Assembly: GCA_003134815.1 (NCBI GenBank)
Contig: PLCO01000015.1
Location: 138,107 to 202,106 of the forward strand
Direction of reading: 5' to 3'
DNA length: 64,000 bases
Source of the DNA: Acidobacteriaceae bacterium
Lineage (GTDB): Bacteria; Acidobacteriota; Terriglobia; Terriglobales; Acidobacteriaceae
Made by a program: the position numbers and the translations under genes
The notes under the pieces: generated by a model
Database searches by the model: none
What the model was told of the DNA's origin: nothing
Seen by the model: only the letters and a program-made list of their open reading frames with translations
In this document: piece after piece, positions 7,183 to 15,115 of the stretch
Layout: every line of letters begins with the position of its first letter
How positions within the stretch are numbered: the first letter of the stretch is position 1

Positions 7183-8796
7183 CTATTCCCCGCCCGAGGC
7201 CCCGCTCGCAGCGTCGCCTCCATCCAGCCCCGCCTTCGCTCCCCCGTTTGCTCCTCTTGTCCACAGCAGGTAAACCGGAACCCCCAGCAGGACGAGAATC
7301 AACCCCGGCCAGGTGTACTGCGGCTTATAGCGCAGCAGCGCCGCGCAGATGCCCGTCGCCATCACGATGTAAAGCGCCGGCAGCACCGGATAGCCGAAGG
7401 CTTTGTAGGGGCGCGGCGCATCAGGCTGCTTCACTCGCAGCACAAAAAGTCCCACAAGCGTCAGGATGTAGAACACCAGCACCGCAAAAGTAATGTAGTC
7501 GAGCAGCTGGCCGTAAGAGCCAGACACGCACAGGAACGTCGTCCAGATGGCCTGCACAATCAGCCCCGCCGCCGGCGTGCGGTAGCGCGGATGCAGCTTG
7601 CCCACAGACTTGAAGAAGAGCCCATCGCGCGCCATCGCATAATACGCGCGCGCGCCGGAGAGCGTAATGCCGTTCGCGCAGCCGAATGTCGAAACCATGA
7701 TCGCCGCCGCCATCAGGTAGCCGCCGAAATGCGGAAAAATCTGCTCCAGCACCGCGGCGCCGATTCGGTCCTCGGCGGCGTACTGCACCCCGCGCGCCAT
7801 AATTGTCGCGCCGTGCGCATCGCCGTGCAGCGGCAGCACCATAATGTACGCCGCGCTGGCCAGGATATAGCAGGTCAACACAAAACCCGTTCCCAGAGCC
7901 AGCGAAAGCGGAACGTTGCGCCGCGGATTCTTGATCTCTCCCGCCGTAAATGTCACGTTGTTCCAGGCGTCGGCGGAAAACAGCGAGCCCACCTGCACCA
8001 CCGCCACAATCACAAACAGGTTCACCATCACCAGCGGCCCCTGCACGCCCACCTGCACCGGATGCAGCGAGCTCCAGCCTGCGTTGCGCCAGAACTGGCT
8101 CCAATGGTCGCCGAAGTTTGCCGCGATGGCCAGCGCGTTGCGGCCCACGGTGAATCCCAGAACAATCAACCCCGCCAATGACAGCGCCTTGGCCACGGTA
8201 AAAATGTTCTGCACCAAGGCGCCAAGTTTCATTCCAAAAATATTCACGGCGGCCAGCAAAAGCACCACCGCGATGCCCGCCAGATTCGCGGTGCTGATTC
8301 CAATCTCCATGTTGCCCAGCACCATCGGCCCCACGGGAATCGCCGGAACATGCGCGATGTGCCACAACCAGTGCGTGCTTGAGACTACCGGAAAAAAGAC
8401 GCCGAGGAATTTGCCGAATGCCACGCAAACGGCGGCAATGGTCCCCGTCTCGATCACCAGAAAAAGCGTCCAGCCGTAAAGAAATCCCCAAAGCGGCCCC
8501 AGCGACTCGCGCAGGTAAACATACTGCCCGCCGGCCTTGGGCATCATGGCGGCCAGCTCGCCGTAGCTCAGCGCACAAATCATCGTCATCACCGCGGTCA
8601 CAACCCAGGCCGCAAGGTAGAGCGCGGGAGAATCCGTCAGCCGCGCAATGTCGCAGTCGACAATAAAGATGCCGCTGCCGATCATCGAGCCCACCACCAG
8701 CGTGGTGGCGCTGAAGAGTCCCAGGCTCTGCACCATCTGCGCGCCGGCGCCGGAGTTCGGTGCGCCCGATTCGAGTTCAGCTGTTGGCATCGTCAT
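7183..8796 (-). CDS. APC family amino-acid permease
   Basis: A 537-residue polytopic protein with about 12-14 hydrophobic segments. The first helix carries the APC signature VGSMIGSGIFIVDCDIA, with the unwound GSGIF stretch that binds substrate; helix 2-3 has SYGELAAMMPKAGGQYVYLRE and a later loop has LSGARAYYAMARDGLFF and HPRYRTPAAGLIVQAIW, all typical of the amino acid-polyamine-organocation superfamily (LAT-like branch). It should import or exchange amino acids across the inner membrane. The specific substrate is not visible. It lies 72 bases upstream of the heptosyltransferase on the same strand and is divergent from the GH51 gene. Confidence 0.9.
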   Translation of the reverse strand: MTMPTAELESGAPNSGAGAQMVQSLGLFSATTLVVGSMIGSGIFIVDCDIARLTDSPALYLAAWVVTAVMTMICALSYGELAAMMPKAGGQYVYLRESLGPLWGFLYGWTLFLVIETGTIAAVCVAFGKFLGVFFPVVSSTHWLWHIAHVPAIPVGPMVLGNMEIGISTANLAGIAVVLLLAAVNIFGMKLGALVQNIFTVAKALSLAGLIVLGFTVGRNALAIAANFGDHWSQFWRNAGWSSLHPVQVGVQGPLVMVNLFVIVAVVQVGSLFSADAWNNVTFTAGEIKNPRRNVPLSLALGTGFVLTCYILASAAYIMVLPLHGDAHGATIMARGVQYAAEDRIGAAVLEQIFPHFGGYLMAAAIMVSTFGCANGITLSGARAYYAMARDGLFFKSVGKLHPRYRTPAAGLIVQAIWTTFLCVSGSYGQLLDYITFAVLVFYILTLVGLFVLRVKQPDAPRPYKAFGYPVLPALYIVMATGICAALLRYKPQYTWPGLILVLLGVPVYLLWTRGANGGAKAGLDGGDAASGASGGE

Positions 8797-9134
8797 TCAA
8801 ATATTTCCGCTACCCCGTCACCGCGCATCGAGCTGCTGTTCCGCGGGCCGTTGACGCGAGCCATTCGCGGCCAGCAAGCTCCAGACCTTCGTCTTCATCA
8901 AACATTGTCTCAGGGTGTCTTCACAAGCGATTTCGTAATCGAACTGAGTGAAATCGCGGAGTCCCGCCGAGGATTCCAGCCCCCCTCGTGCCGGATCGAC
9001 GACTTGACGTCGGCGAGAAAGCGTATACTCAACTCGCCGGAAATTACCGCTTCCGGGCGACATTGTGCGTTGCCTGAGCGGAACCGGGACTTCGAACTTA
9101 AACCCCAACCTTGGGAAATCACAGGCAGGACTTC
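8797..9134. other. Divergent intergenic region with a possible promoter for the GH51 gene
   Basis: This 338-base region separates the divergent permease and arabinofuranosidase genes. A TATACT -10-like hexamer at 9024-9029 has a TTGACG hexamer at 9004-9009, but the 14-base spacing is short, so this is a weak promoter candidate for the plus-strand gene. I see no convincing gene, riboswitch or operator palindrome. Confidence 0.35.
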
Positions 9135-11291
9135 ATGAGAATTCAGACGGTAATTTTCGCTTCAGCAACACTCTGGCTCGGCTGCGCAACAGCAATTGCT
9201 GCTCAACAGGCCGGCTCCGCAACTCCGCAGCGCATCGTGGCCAACATCGACGCAAGCCAGACCGGCGTGCCCGTATCCCCCTACGAGTACGGCATGTTCA
9301 TCGAGCACATTGGCGGCACCATGTACGGCAGTCTTTGGGCTGAAATGCTCGACGATCGCAAATTCTACTTCCCTATCGTCTCCAAAGATCCTGAAACCAC
9401 GCCCCGCGCCGGCAATAATCCAATGCGCTTCCAGCTACGCAAATGGCGCCCCGTCGAGCCCGACGAAGTTGTTTTGATGGACAAGGACAATCCCTTTGTC
9501 GGTGACCAGAGTCCGCGCATCGATCTGGATGCTACCTCTCCGCATGGAATCCGCCAGGCTGGCCTCGCCATCGTCAACGGGAAAAGGTATACCGGCCGCA
9601 TCTATCTCCGCGGCACTCCCGGCGCCAGGGTAAAGGTCGCGCTCGTTTGGGGCAACGGTGCGAACGATCGCCAGACGATTTCCATTGCATCGCTCACCAG
9701 CGAGTACAAAAAGTATTCTCTCGCCTTCACGTCCGCAGCCGACACCGCCGACGCCGCGCTCGAGATCACCGGTACTGGCGCGGGCAACTTCCACATCGGC
9801 ACGCTTTCGCTTATGCCCGCGGACAATATTGAAGGCTTCCGCGCCGACACCATTCCGCTCATCCGCCAGATCAAGTCGGGCTTCTGGCGCTATGGCGGCA
9901 ACTACACTTCGAACCTCATCTGGTACCACACCATCGGCGATCGCGATAAGCGGCCGCCCGACTGGGACAACGCCTGGAGCGCCATGCAGACCAACGATCT
10001 CGGCATGGATGAGTTCATGACGCTTTGCCGGCTGATCGGCGTCGAGCCTTACATCAGCGTCAACGCCGGCCTGGGCGACTCGCACTCCGCCGCCGATCAA
10101 GTCGAATACATGAACGGCGCAGTCACGTCGCACATGGGCGCCCAGCGCGCGCGCAACGGCCATCCCGAACCCTACCACGTTAAGTTTTGGAACATCGGGA
10201 ACGAGCCGTGGGGATCGTGGCAAATTGGCCGCACCGATCTGAAGTACTTCATGATCAAGCACAATGAATTTGCAAAGGCAATGCGCGCGGTGGATCCCTC
10301 CATCACCCTGATTGCCTCCGGCCTCATGCTCGAGGATTGGTATCTGACTGGGGAAAATCGGGCCAAATACGCCGGTAACCTCGGCCCGCTCTATGGTTCT
10401 GATGTCGACTGGACCGGCGGCTTTCTGAAGAGCTGCATGGGCAACTTTGACGGCATCGCCCAGCACTGGTACGGCCAGCCCGGGCGACACCTCGACATCG
10501 ATCACGAGCGCAATCTTCCGCTCGATGCGCCCACTGACAATGCCTACGTAAAGGTCGACCAGACCTTGCTGGAGTTTGCTCGCTATCCGGCAAATCTCAT
10601 TCACGGGCAGGCCGAGGAATGGCAGGGCTACCAGCAGCGATTCCCAGTGATGGTCGACAAGAAGATCTTCCTGTCGATCGACGAGTACGCCTACTTCGGC
10701 GGAGGCTTTGGCCGGGCCGTGACGCTGAAGCAGTCGCTCGCCTACGGCATGATCTTCAACGAGATGCTGCGGCACACCGACATTCTCACCATGGCTGCGC
10801 ACACCACAGGTGTTTCAACCATCGACTTTAACCGCACCTCGGCGACGATGAACGCGCTCGGTCTCACCTTCAAGATGTATTCCGGCAACTTCGTGGGCGC
10901 CGTCCCGGTCGCCCTCTCTGGAAACTCGCCGCAACCCGCGCCGAAATATCCGCCGGGCGGCGACGAGCCAAAGACAAGCTCTGGCAGCCCGACCTATCCG
11001 CTCGACATGTTCGCCGCGCTGTCTGCCGACAGAAAGTTTCTCATCCTTTCTGTAGTCAACGCGACCGAATCCGAACAGAAGTTCGACCTGAACGTCGGCA
11101 GCACGCGCCTCGCGGGGTCATCAACGCTCTGGCAGTTGACCGGCAGCACCGTGGACGCCGCCAATCGCGTCGGCCAGCCGCCCCAGGTCGAAATCAAGGA
11201 TATCCCCATCGACAGCACTCCTGGGACGATTTCGGTCGCCCCCATCAGCGTCAACATCTATCGCTTCCCGGTCGCGCCGGCGGCGCAGTAA
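9135..11291 (+). CDS. GH51 alpha-L-arabinofuranosidase, secreted
   Basis: A 718-residue enzyme read from ATG 9135, which is preceded by an AGGCAGGA ribosome-binding site and gives a proper signal peptide (hydrophobic core, cleavage near AIAAQQ). The N-terminal half contains a carbohydrate-binding-like jelly roll and the SPYEYGMFIEHIGGTMYG entry motif of GH51. The catalytic acid/base is Glu357 in NIGNEPWG, the nucleophile Glu517 in SIDEYAYFGGG. The C-terminal part is the usual beta-sandwich (DMFAALSADRKFLILSVVN). It should release arabinose from arabinan or arabinoxylan in the periplasm or outside. The next gene, 37 bases on, is a CE1-type esterase, so the pair probably works together on plant cell-wall polysaccharide. 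Confidence 0.9.
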   Translation: MRIQTVIFASATLWLGCATAIAAQQAGSATPQRIVANIDASQTGVPVSPYEYGMFIEHIGGTMYGSLWAEMLDDRKFYFPIVSKDPETTPRAGNNPMRFQLRKWRPVEPDEVVLMDKDNPFVGDQSPRIDLDATSPHGIRQAGLAIVNGKRYTGRIYLRGTPGARVKVALVWGNGANDRQTISIASLTSEYKKYSLAFTSAADTADAALEITGTGAGNFHIGTLSLMPADNIEGFRADTIPLIRQIKSGFWRYGGNYTSNLIWYHTIGDRDKRPPDWDNAWSAMQTNDLGMDEFMTLCRLIGVEPYISVNAGLGDSHSAADQVEYMNGAVTSHMGAQRARNGHPEPYHVKFWNIGNEPWGSWQIGRTDLKYFMIKHNEFAKAMRAVDPSITLIASGLMLEDWYLTGENRAKYAGNLGPLYGSDVDWTGGFLKSCMGNFDGIAQHWYGQPGRHLDIDHERNLPLDAPTDNAYVKVDQTLLEFARYPANLIHGQAEEWQGYQQRFPVMVDKKIFLSIDEYAYFGGGFGRAVTLKQSLAYGMIFNEMLRHTDILTMAAHTTGVSTIDFNRTSATMNALGLTFKMYSGNFVGAVPVALSGNSPQPAPKYPPGGDEPKTSSGSPTYPLDMFAALSADRKFLILSVVNATESEQKFDLNVGSTRLAGSSTLWQLTGSTVDAANRVGQPPQVEIKDIPIDSTPGTISVAPISVNIYRFPVAPAAQ

Positions 11292-11328
11292 CCGCACTGT
11301 ACTGCAAACGAAACAGGAGAGAACAGGA

Positions 11329-12441
11329 ATGAAAAGAGCGAAGAGCCTGGGCGCATTTGCGCTTATGGTTTCACTGACCTTCTCCGGCGCCGGATTCGGC
11401 TTTGCGCAGGTCGAAACCGGAATTCCCCCAGTCGTTCCCGGCGCGAAGCCAGTGACTGTGGAGCACATCAAGATTCACGGTACGTCGCTTGAGGGCAATC
11501 TCGAGGGCGAAGCGGTTGATCGTGACGTGTTCGTCTTCCTGCCGCCCAGCTACTTAAAGGACAAGCATCGCCGCTATCCAGTTGTCTACGCGCTGCACGG
11601 ATTCTTTATCGGCGCCGAGCAATGGACCCACGAAATCCATGTGCCTCAGACCATTGAAGGCGCCTTTGCCAAGGGCGCTCAGGAGATGATCGTGGTTCTG
11701 CCCGATTCGAAAACTATTTATGGCGGATCCATGTATTCGAGCTCAGAGACAACCGGCGACTTTGAGAACTTCATCGCTCGCGATGTTGTCTCCTACATCG
11801 ATACCCACTATCGGACCATCCCCGATCGCACGAGCCGTGGCCTGGTTGGCCACTCCATGGGAGGCTACGGCGCATCCCGCATCGGCATGAAGCATCCCGA
11901 TGTCTTCGGCGCTCTTTACATCATGAGCCCATGCTGCCTCTCTCCAACGGCCGGCGGCGGACCAGGCCCCGCTGACCAGATGAAAGACCGCGCGATTGCC
12001 GGCGAAAAGAAAGTTGCGGCAGCCAAATCTCCGGCTGACCTGGCCGCCCAGTCGCCGGGCTTCGGCGCCGCGCAATTTGCCACGGCTGCAGCGTGGGCGC
12101 CCGACCCCAAAAACCCCCCGCTCTACTTCGATCTGCCAACAAAAGTCGGCGTTCTGCAGCCGGAAGTTGTGGCCAGGCTAACGGCCAACGCGCCGCTTGC
12201 GTTCATTGACCAGTACATCGGGAACCTGCGCCGGTACCGCGCCATTTCAATCGATGTGGGCGACCAGGACGGCCTGCGGTTCGACACCATCAAGCTGCAC
12301 GGCGTCCTCGACGCCAACGGAATCGCCAACAGCTTTGAGATCTTTTCCGGCACGCACACCAGCGCCGTCGCTTATCGCTTCCAGGACCACGTCCTGCCGT
12401 TCTTCAGCAAGAACTTGTGCGGAGCCAATGGCTGCCGGTAA
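11329..12441 (+). CDS. Secreted esterase, CE1/esterase D family
   Basis: A 370-residue alpha/beta-hydrolase with a signal peptide (core FALMVSLTFSGAGFGFA). The enzyme fold shows YPVVYALHGFFIGAEQW near the oxyanion hole and the nucleophile Ser176 in LVGHSMGGYGAS; the catalytic His is likely in SGTHTSAVAYRFQDHV near residue 345. The family includes feruloyl and acetyl-xylan esterases as well as S-formylglutathione hydrolase and trehalose mycolyl relatives. Given the upstream GH51 gene on the same strand 37 bases away, removal of feruloyl or acetyl groups from arabinoxylan is the best guess. There is a spacing of 30-40 bases with an AGGAGAGAACAGG ribosome-binding region. Confidence 0.85.
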   Translation: MKRAKSLGAFALMVSLTFSGAGFGFAQVETGIPPVVPGAKPVTVEHIKIHGTSLEGNLEGEAVDRDVFVFLPPSYLKDKHRRYPVVYALHGFFIGAEQWTHEIHVPQTIEGAFAKGAQEMIVVLPDSKTIYGGSMYSSSETTGDFENFIARDVVSYIDTHYRTIPDRTSRGLVGHSMGGYGASRIGMKHPDVFGALYIMSPCCLSPTAGGGPGPADQMKDRAIAGEKKVAAAKSPADLAAQSPGFGAAQFATAAAWAPDPKNPPLYFDLPTKVGVLQPEVVARLTANAPLAFIDQYIGNLRRYRAISIDVGDQDGLRFDTIKLHGVLDANGIANSFEIFSGTHTSAVAYRFQDHVLPFFSKNLCGANGCR

Positions 12442-12520
12442 TTCTCGGTACGCGGAGCGCTGCCTCTTGCCGCATCATCCGTGGTGCTCACAGGGCACTC
12501 GAACTTGAGCCGTTGGCGGG

Positions 12521-12652
12521 TGCCCGGACGGTCAGGCCAATTCTCGAGCCTGCCGGCGAAATCCCGCGCGCTGTCGAAGGACCTCGCCGTTATGGTGCCC
12601 AGAGGGGGACTTGAACCCCCACGGCTGGTTAAGGCCTGCGGATTTTAAGTCC
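12521..12652 (-). repeat. Displaced 3' fragment of tRNA-Leu with flank (att-like duplication, left copy)
   Basis: Bases 12593-12652 match 59 of 60 bases of the 3' two thirds of the intact tRNA-Leu at 14032-14091, including the CCA end, the variable arm and half of the anticodon stem; the only difference is T for C in the variable arm. The match stops abruptly at 12652, inside the anticodon stem. About 70 bases beyond the 3' end (12521-12592) also resemble the matching flank at about 13961-14031, but with many differences. The fragment cannot fold as a tRNA. It has the position and form of the displaced attachment-site copy left when an element inserts into a tRNA gene. Confidence 0.85.
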
Positions 12653-12801
12653 CTTTTCAGCCCCGCCCTCATGTCTCTCGCGTGAGAGGGTTTAACGTGG
12701 AGCCGCCAGTATTCATACGAGTTTCGTTCATGTCTGCGGTGCGCATGGGAGTGCAAAAGGATGCATGAATTCCCGGTATAGATGGCCACTAAAATGGCTA
12801 C

Positions 12802-13380
12802 CTACTTCTTGGCATCTTCGAATTTTGGCGCTGATACAAAGTCGTCCAAAGTTCTAAGCATGATTCCGATTCTTTCACTCACTCCCTCTAGCCCCTCTTT
12901 CATTTTCTCAAGCCCCTCAAAAACCCCTTCTTTGGACTTAGCTCTCACGGTACTTGCGCAGGCGACTAATACCGCTTGCGTCAGTCGCCGTGTTAGGTCG
13001 TCGCTGACCCGGGCGCGTAATGTGACTACTCTGTCGCGCGAGATCATAGATTTAATTGCGACTTCCTTTGAAGCCACAGCTTCATTCCAGTCTTTTCCTT
13101 CGAGAACCACGGCGGACTTTTCACCAACATGTAGCCGCAGGTCGGCAATCAATTCGCAGATTGCATCTTGCAACGCTATGAGTGATTGCCTCTGAAAATC
13201 TCGGCGTTGCTCGGCTTTGGTTTCAGCGCGTGCATCGGACCTAGCCTCGCGTTCGCGACGATAAGCGCGGGCGTCTCGGAACCATTCAGTGAGAATCCCA
13301 AATGCAAATCCGATAGACACGGTAATTATTGGCGTGAGCCACGATACGGTTGGGCTTGCCGCTGCGGGCGCGTCGAGCAT
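12802..13380 (-). CDS. Unknown membrane-anchored coiled-coil protein in tRNA-Leu element
   Basis: A 192-residue protein I do not recognise. One N-terminal membrane segment (residues about 12-32, WLTPIITVSIGFAFGILTEWF) is followed by a very basic, Arg/Glu/Ala-rich stretch with coiled-coil heptads (residues 36-75), then a mostly helical cytoplasmic domain ending in LEGVSERIGIMLRTLDDF. The overall plan, a single anchor and helical cytoplasmic body, is common among accessory-island proteins. Codon and base composition are less GC-rich than in neighbouring chromosomal genes, consistent with transfer. It diverges from the second element gene across 175 bases that contain a palindrome. Confidence 0.6.
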   Translation of the reverse strand: MLDAPAAASPTVSWLTPIITVSIGFAFGILTEWFRDARAYRREREARSDARAETKAEQRRDFQRQSLIALQDAICELIADLRLHVGEKSAVVLEGKDWNEAVASKEVAIKSMISRDRVVTLRARVSDDLTRRLTQAVLVACASTVRAKSKEGVFEGLEKMKEGLEGVSERIGIMLRTLDDFVSAPKFEDAKK

Positions 13381-13555
13381 AATAAGCCTCTCAGGAATGT
13401 TGATTGCTTAGATGTTAAACCGCTCCACAGGGGTCGTGGGCACGATTCCGGAGCGCCCAACACTCAGTGTTATGCCGCAATTACCTGACAAAGTCGATTG
13501 TTGTTGAAATCGCAATTCCAACACGCCCATCATGAAGTCAGAAGGAGAAAACCAA

Positions 13556-13951
13556 ATGACATTGATGAACGTTAACGACAAAGCCGCCGCGCTTGGCAAG
13601 CTTTATAACCGTGTTATGCGGATTGCCAAGGAAATGGGCGGCACTTCAACGCTCCGAGTGAGGGCCTTGACTGTTCCGGGGCAAATGACGGCGGCTCATC
13701 AGAGTGAAAATGCCCCGGTCCTAATTGCCGAAATGCCTGATGATTTCCAGGTGGAGTTCGCGCCCTCTTTCCCGTTAAGCATTGGAAGCGCCTTGTCCGT
13801 TCGCATAAATCGCCTTCACGCCGGGTATCCCAAGAACGAATGGGCTTTCAACTATTCGCCGGACGGTTGGCGAAGGATCCAAGCCCTGCTATCGGACGAG
13901 GAAATCCGCGCATGTCTCACGCCGGAAGGCCCACGGCCCGCTTCGTACTAG
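13556..13951 (+). CDS. Unknown small protein in tRNA-Leu element
   Basis: About 131 residues from ATG 13556, chosen because GGAG lies 8 bases ahead; an in-frame ATG 24 bases upstream has no such site. The N-terminus (ALGKLYNRVMRIAKEMGG) looks helical; the rest is mixed, with a FQVEFAPSFPLSIGSALSVRINRLHAGYPKNEWAFNY region rich in beta-type residues and a C-terminal IQALLSDEEIRACL helix. No signal peptide or membrane segment. I do not recognise the family. Composition is lower in G+C than the host genes. Its stop is only about 80 bases from the tRNA-Leu 3' end, so it occupies the very edge of the element. Confidence 0.55.
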   Translation: MTLMNVNDKAAALGKLYNRVMRIAKEMGGTSTLRVRALTVPGQMTAAHQSENAPVLIAEMPDDFQVEFAPSFPLSIGSALSVRINRLHAGYPKNEWAFNYSPDGWRRIQALLSDEEIRACLTPEGPRPASY

Positions 13952-14031
13952 CTTGGCGTGCGCCCGACCGTCAGGCCAATTCTCGCCCCCACCGGCGAAA
14001 TCCCGAAGGCAGCCGAGGGACCTCATAGTTC

Positions 14032-14120
14032 TGGTGCCCAGAGGGGGACTTGAACCCCCACGGCCGGTTAAGGCCTGCGGATTTTAAGTCCGCTGCGTCT
14101 GCCAATTTCGCCATCCGGGC
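14032..14120 (-). tRNA. tRNA-Leu, anticodon UAA
   Basis: An 89-base gene including an encoded CCA. On the minus strand it begins GCCCGGA and ends TCTGGGC-A-CCA, forming a 7-bp acceptor stem with one G-U pair. The D arm, the long variable arm (GGCCTTAACCGGCC region) typical of leucine tRNA, and the T arm GTGGGGGTTCAAGTCCCCC are all present. The anticodon loop CTTAAAA places TAA at 14084-14086. Its 3' 60 bases are duplicated at 12593-12652, so this gene serves as an integration site and its 3' part may derive from the element. Confidence 0.95.
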
Positions 14121-14242
14121 ACGCCTTTATATTATGAGACCGCCTTGCCCTTCCCCGCGCGCAAACCCCTTCCCCGATGCTCCTTCGGCAACCCGTCCGA
14201 GTCCAATATTGCCGACCTTCGGCAGTGGGCCAATTTGAAGGG

Positions 14243-14330
14243 TACGGGCTTTAGCCCGTACATAAGCTGGACAAATTGAATGTGGGCTTTAGCCCCTGAG
14301 GGATAGTTTTTTTCAAACTGACACACTACC
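14243..14330. repeat. GGGCTTTAGCCC hairpins and TTTCAAACTGA motif
   Basis: TACGGGCTTTAGCCCGTA at 14243-14260 is a perfect 7-bp hairpin with a TTTA loop. A second GGGCTTTAGCCC unit lies at 14284-14295 and is followed by a T run, so it could act as a terminator. The motif at 14311-14330 is TTTCAAACTGACACACTACC, which recurs with one change at 27410-27429. This block fills the space between tRNA-Leu and pyrR. Confidence 0.65.
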
Positions 14331-14402
14331 CGCCCTTTCCACAGCTTGCCCTCGTACGCCGCCCCCCCGTATCATCCCGCAAGAGCGCAAAACACAAATC
14401 CC

Positions 14403-14972
14403 ATGACCGAAACGGACATTAATTCCGGACTGCGTGTAAAGGGGCGGCTCATGTCCGCCTCCGAAATTGAGCGCACCCTCGTGCGTCTGGCTCACGAAAT
14501 CGTTGAGAAGAGCAACGGCAGCGAGGACCTGGCCCTGGTTGGAATCAAGCGGCGCGGCGTTCCGCTGGCGCAACGGCTGGGCAAGCTCATCTCCACCATT
14601 GAAAAGCGGCACGTCGATACCGGCGTCCTCGACATTCAGTTCTACCGCGACGATCTGTCCACGGCGGACGTCCGCCCGGTCGTCACTCCGGGAGCCATAG
14701 GCTTCGATGTGGAAGGTCGCGACATCGTAATCTGCGACGACGTGCTCTACACCGGCCGCACCATCCGCGCCGCGCTCGACGCGCTCTTTGACCATGGCCG
14801 TCCGCGGCGCGTTCAACTCGCCGTGCTCATTGACCGTGGCCACCGCGAGCTGCCTATCGAGGCCACCTACGTGGGTAAGCATGTTCCCACCAGCAGCCGC
14901 GAGATTATCGAAGTCAAGTTTCAGGAAGTCGACGCAACTGAACAAGTCCTGCTGGTCGAGAAGACCGGCTAA
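14403..14972 (+). CDS. pyrR: Bifunctional pyr operon regulator/uracil phosphoribosyltransferase PyrR
   Basis: A 189-residue protein read from ATG 14403. The PRPP-binding signature is VICDDVLYTGRTIRAALDAL (about residues 108-127), preceded by LALVGIKRRGVPLAQRL and followed by LAVLIDRGHRELPIEATYVGK, which together identify PyrR rather than other phosphoribosyltransferases. PyrR senses UMP and PRPP and, in other bacteria, controls pyr operon expression by binding mRNA; it also has uracil phosphoribosyltransferase activity. It leads pyrB and pyrC on the same strand. A GC-rich hairpin region between pyrR and pyrB is a possible site of action. Confidence 0.93.
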   Translation: MTETDINSGLRVKGRLMSASEIERTLVRLAHEIVEKSNGSEDLALVGIKRRGVPLAQRLGKLISTIEKRHVDTGVLDIQFYRDDLSTADVRPVVTPGAIGFDVEGRDIVICDDVLYTGRTIRAALDALFDHGRPRRVQLAVLIDRGHRELPIEATYVGKHVPTSSREIIEVKFQEVDATEQVLLVEKTG

Positions 14973-14997
14973 AGCACATCCTTCCAACTGCGGCCCT

Positions 14998-15035
14998 CCG
15001 GCTCCCGAAAAACGATGCCGGGGAGCGGTAGCCGG
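14998..15035 (+). promoter_or_regulatory. Hairpin region in the pyrR-pyrB leader
   Basis: Two nested pairings are possible: GCTCCCG (15001-15007) with CGGGGAGC (15019-15026), and CCGGCT (14998-15003) with AGCCGG (15030-15035). They share bases and are mutually exclusive in part. No T run follows, so it is not a simple terminator. A role in PyrR or translation control is only a suggestion from position. Confidence 0.3.
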
Positions 15036-15115
15036 TTCGAAGCTTGCAGGAAGATCGCAACAGGAATGCGCCTCTTCAACACGATCGGAGCACGTCGCTC
15101 CGGTATAGGCCAACC

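Larger units (their letters stand above)
12593..14091. mobile_element. Small integrated element in tRNA-Leu(UAA), integrase absent
   Basis: About 1.44 kb lies between a truncated 3' copy of tRNA-Leu (12593-12652) and the matching 60 bases inside the intact gene (14032-14091). The layout, intact tRNA at one end and displaced 3' half at the other, is that of tyrosine-recombinase islands. The interior is visibly lower in G+C than the flanks and holds two genes of unknown function in divergent orientation with a 6-1-6 palindrome (13459-13471) between them. No integrase, excisionase, replication or transposase gene is visible. It may be a deletion remnant, or a satellite mobilised by another element's integrase. 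Confidence 0.75.

Noticed and set aside
9435..10802. 455-codon minus-strand frame opposite the GH51 gene
   Set aside because: The plus strand carries a complete GH51 enzyme with both catalytic glutamates here. The antisense frame is an effect of codon bias.
12593..12652. A second tRNA-Leu gene
   Set aside because: Only the 3' 60 bases are present; the acceptor 5' strand, D arm and half of the anticodon stem are missing, so it cannot be a functional tRNA. It is interpreted as an attachment-site copy.
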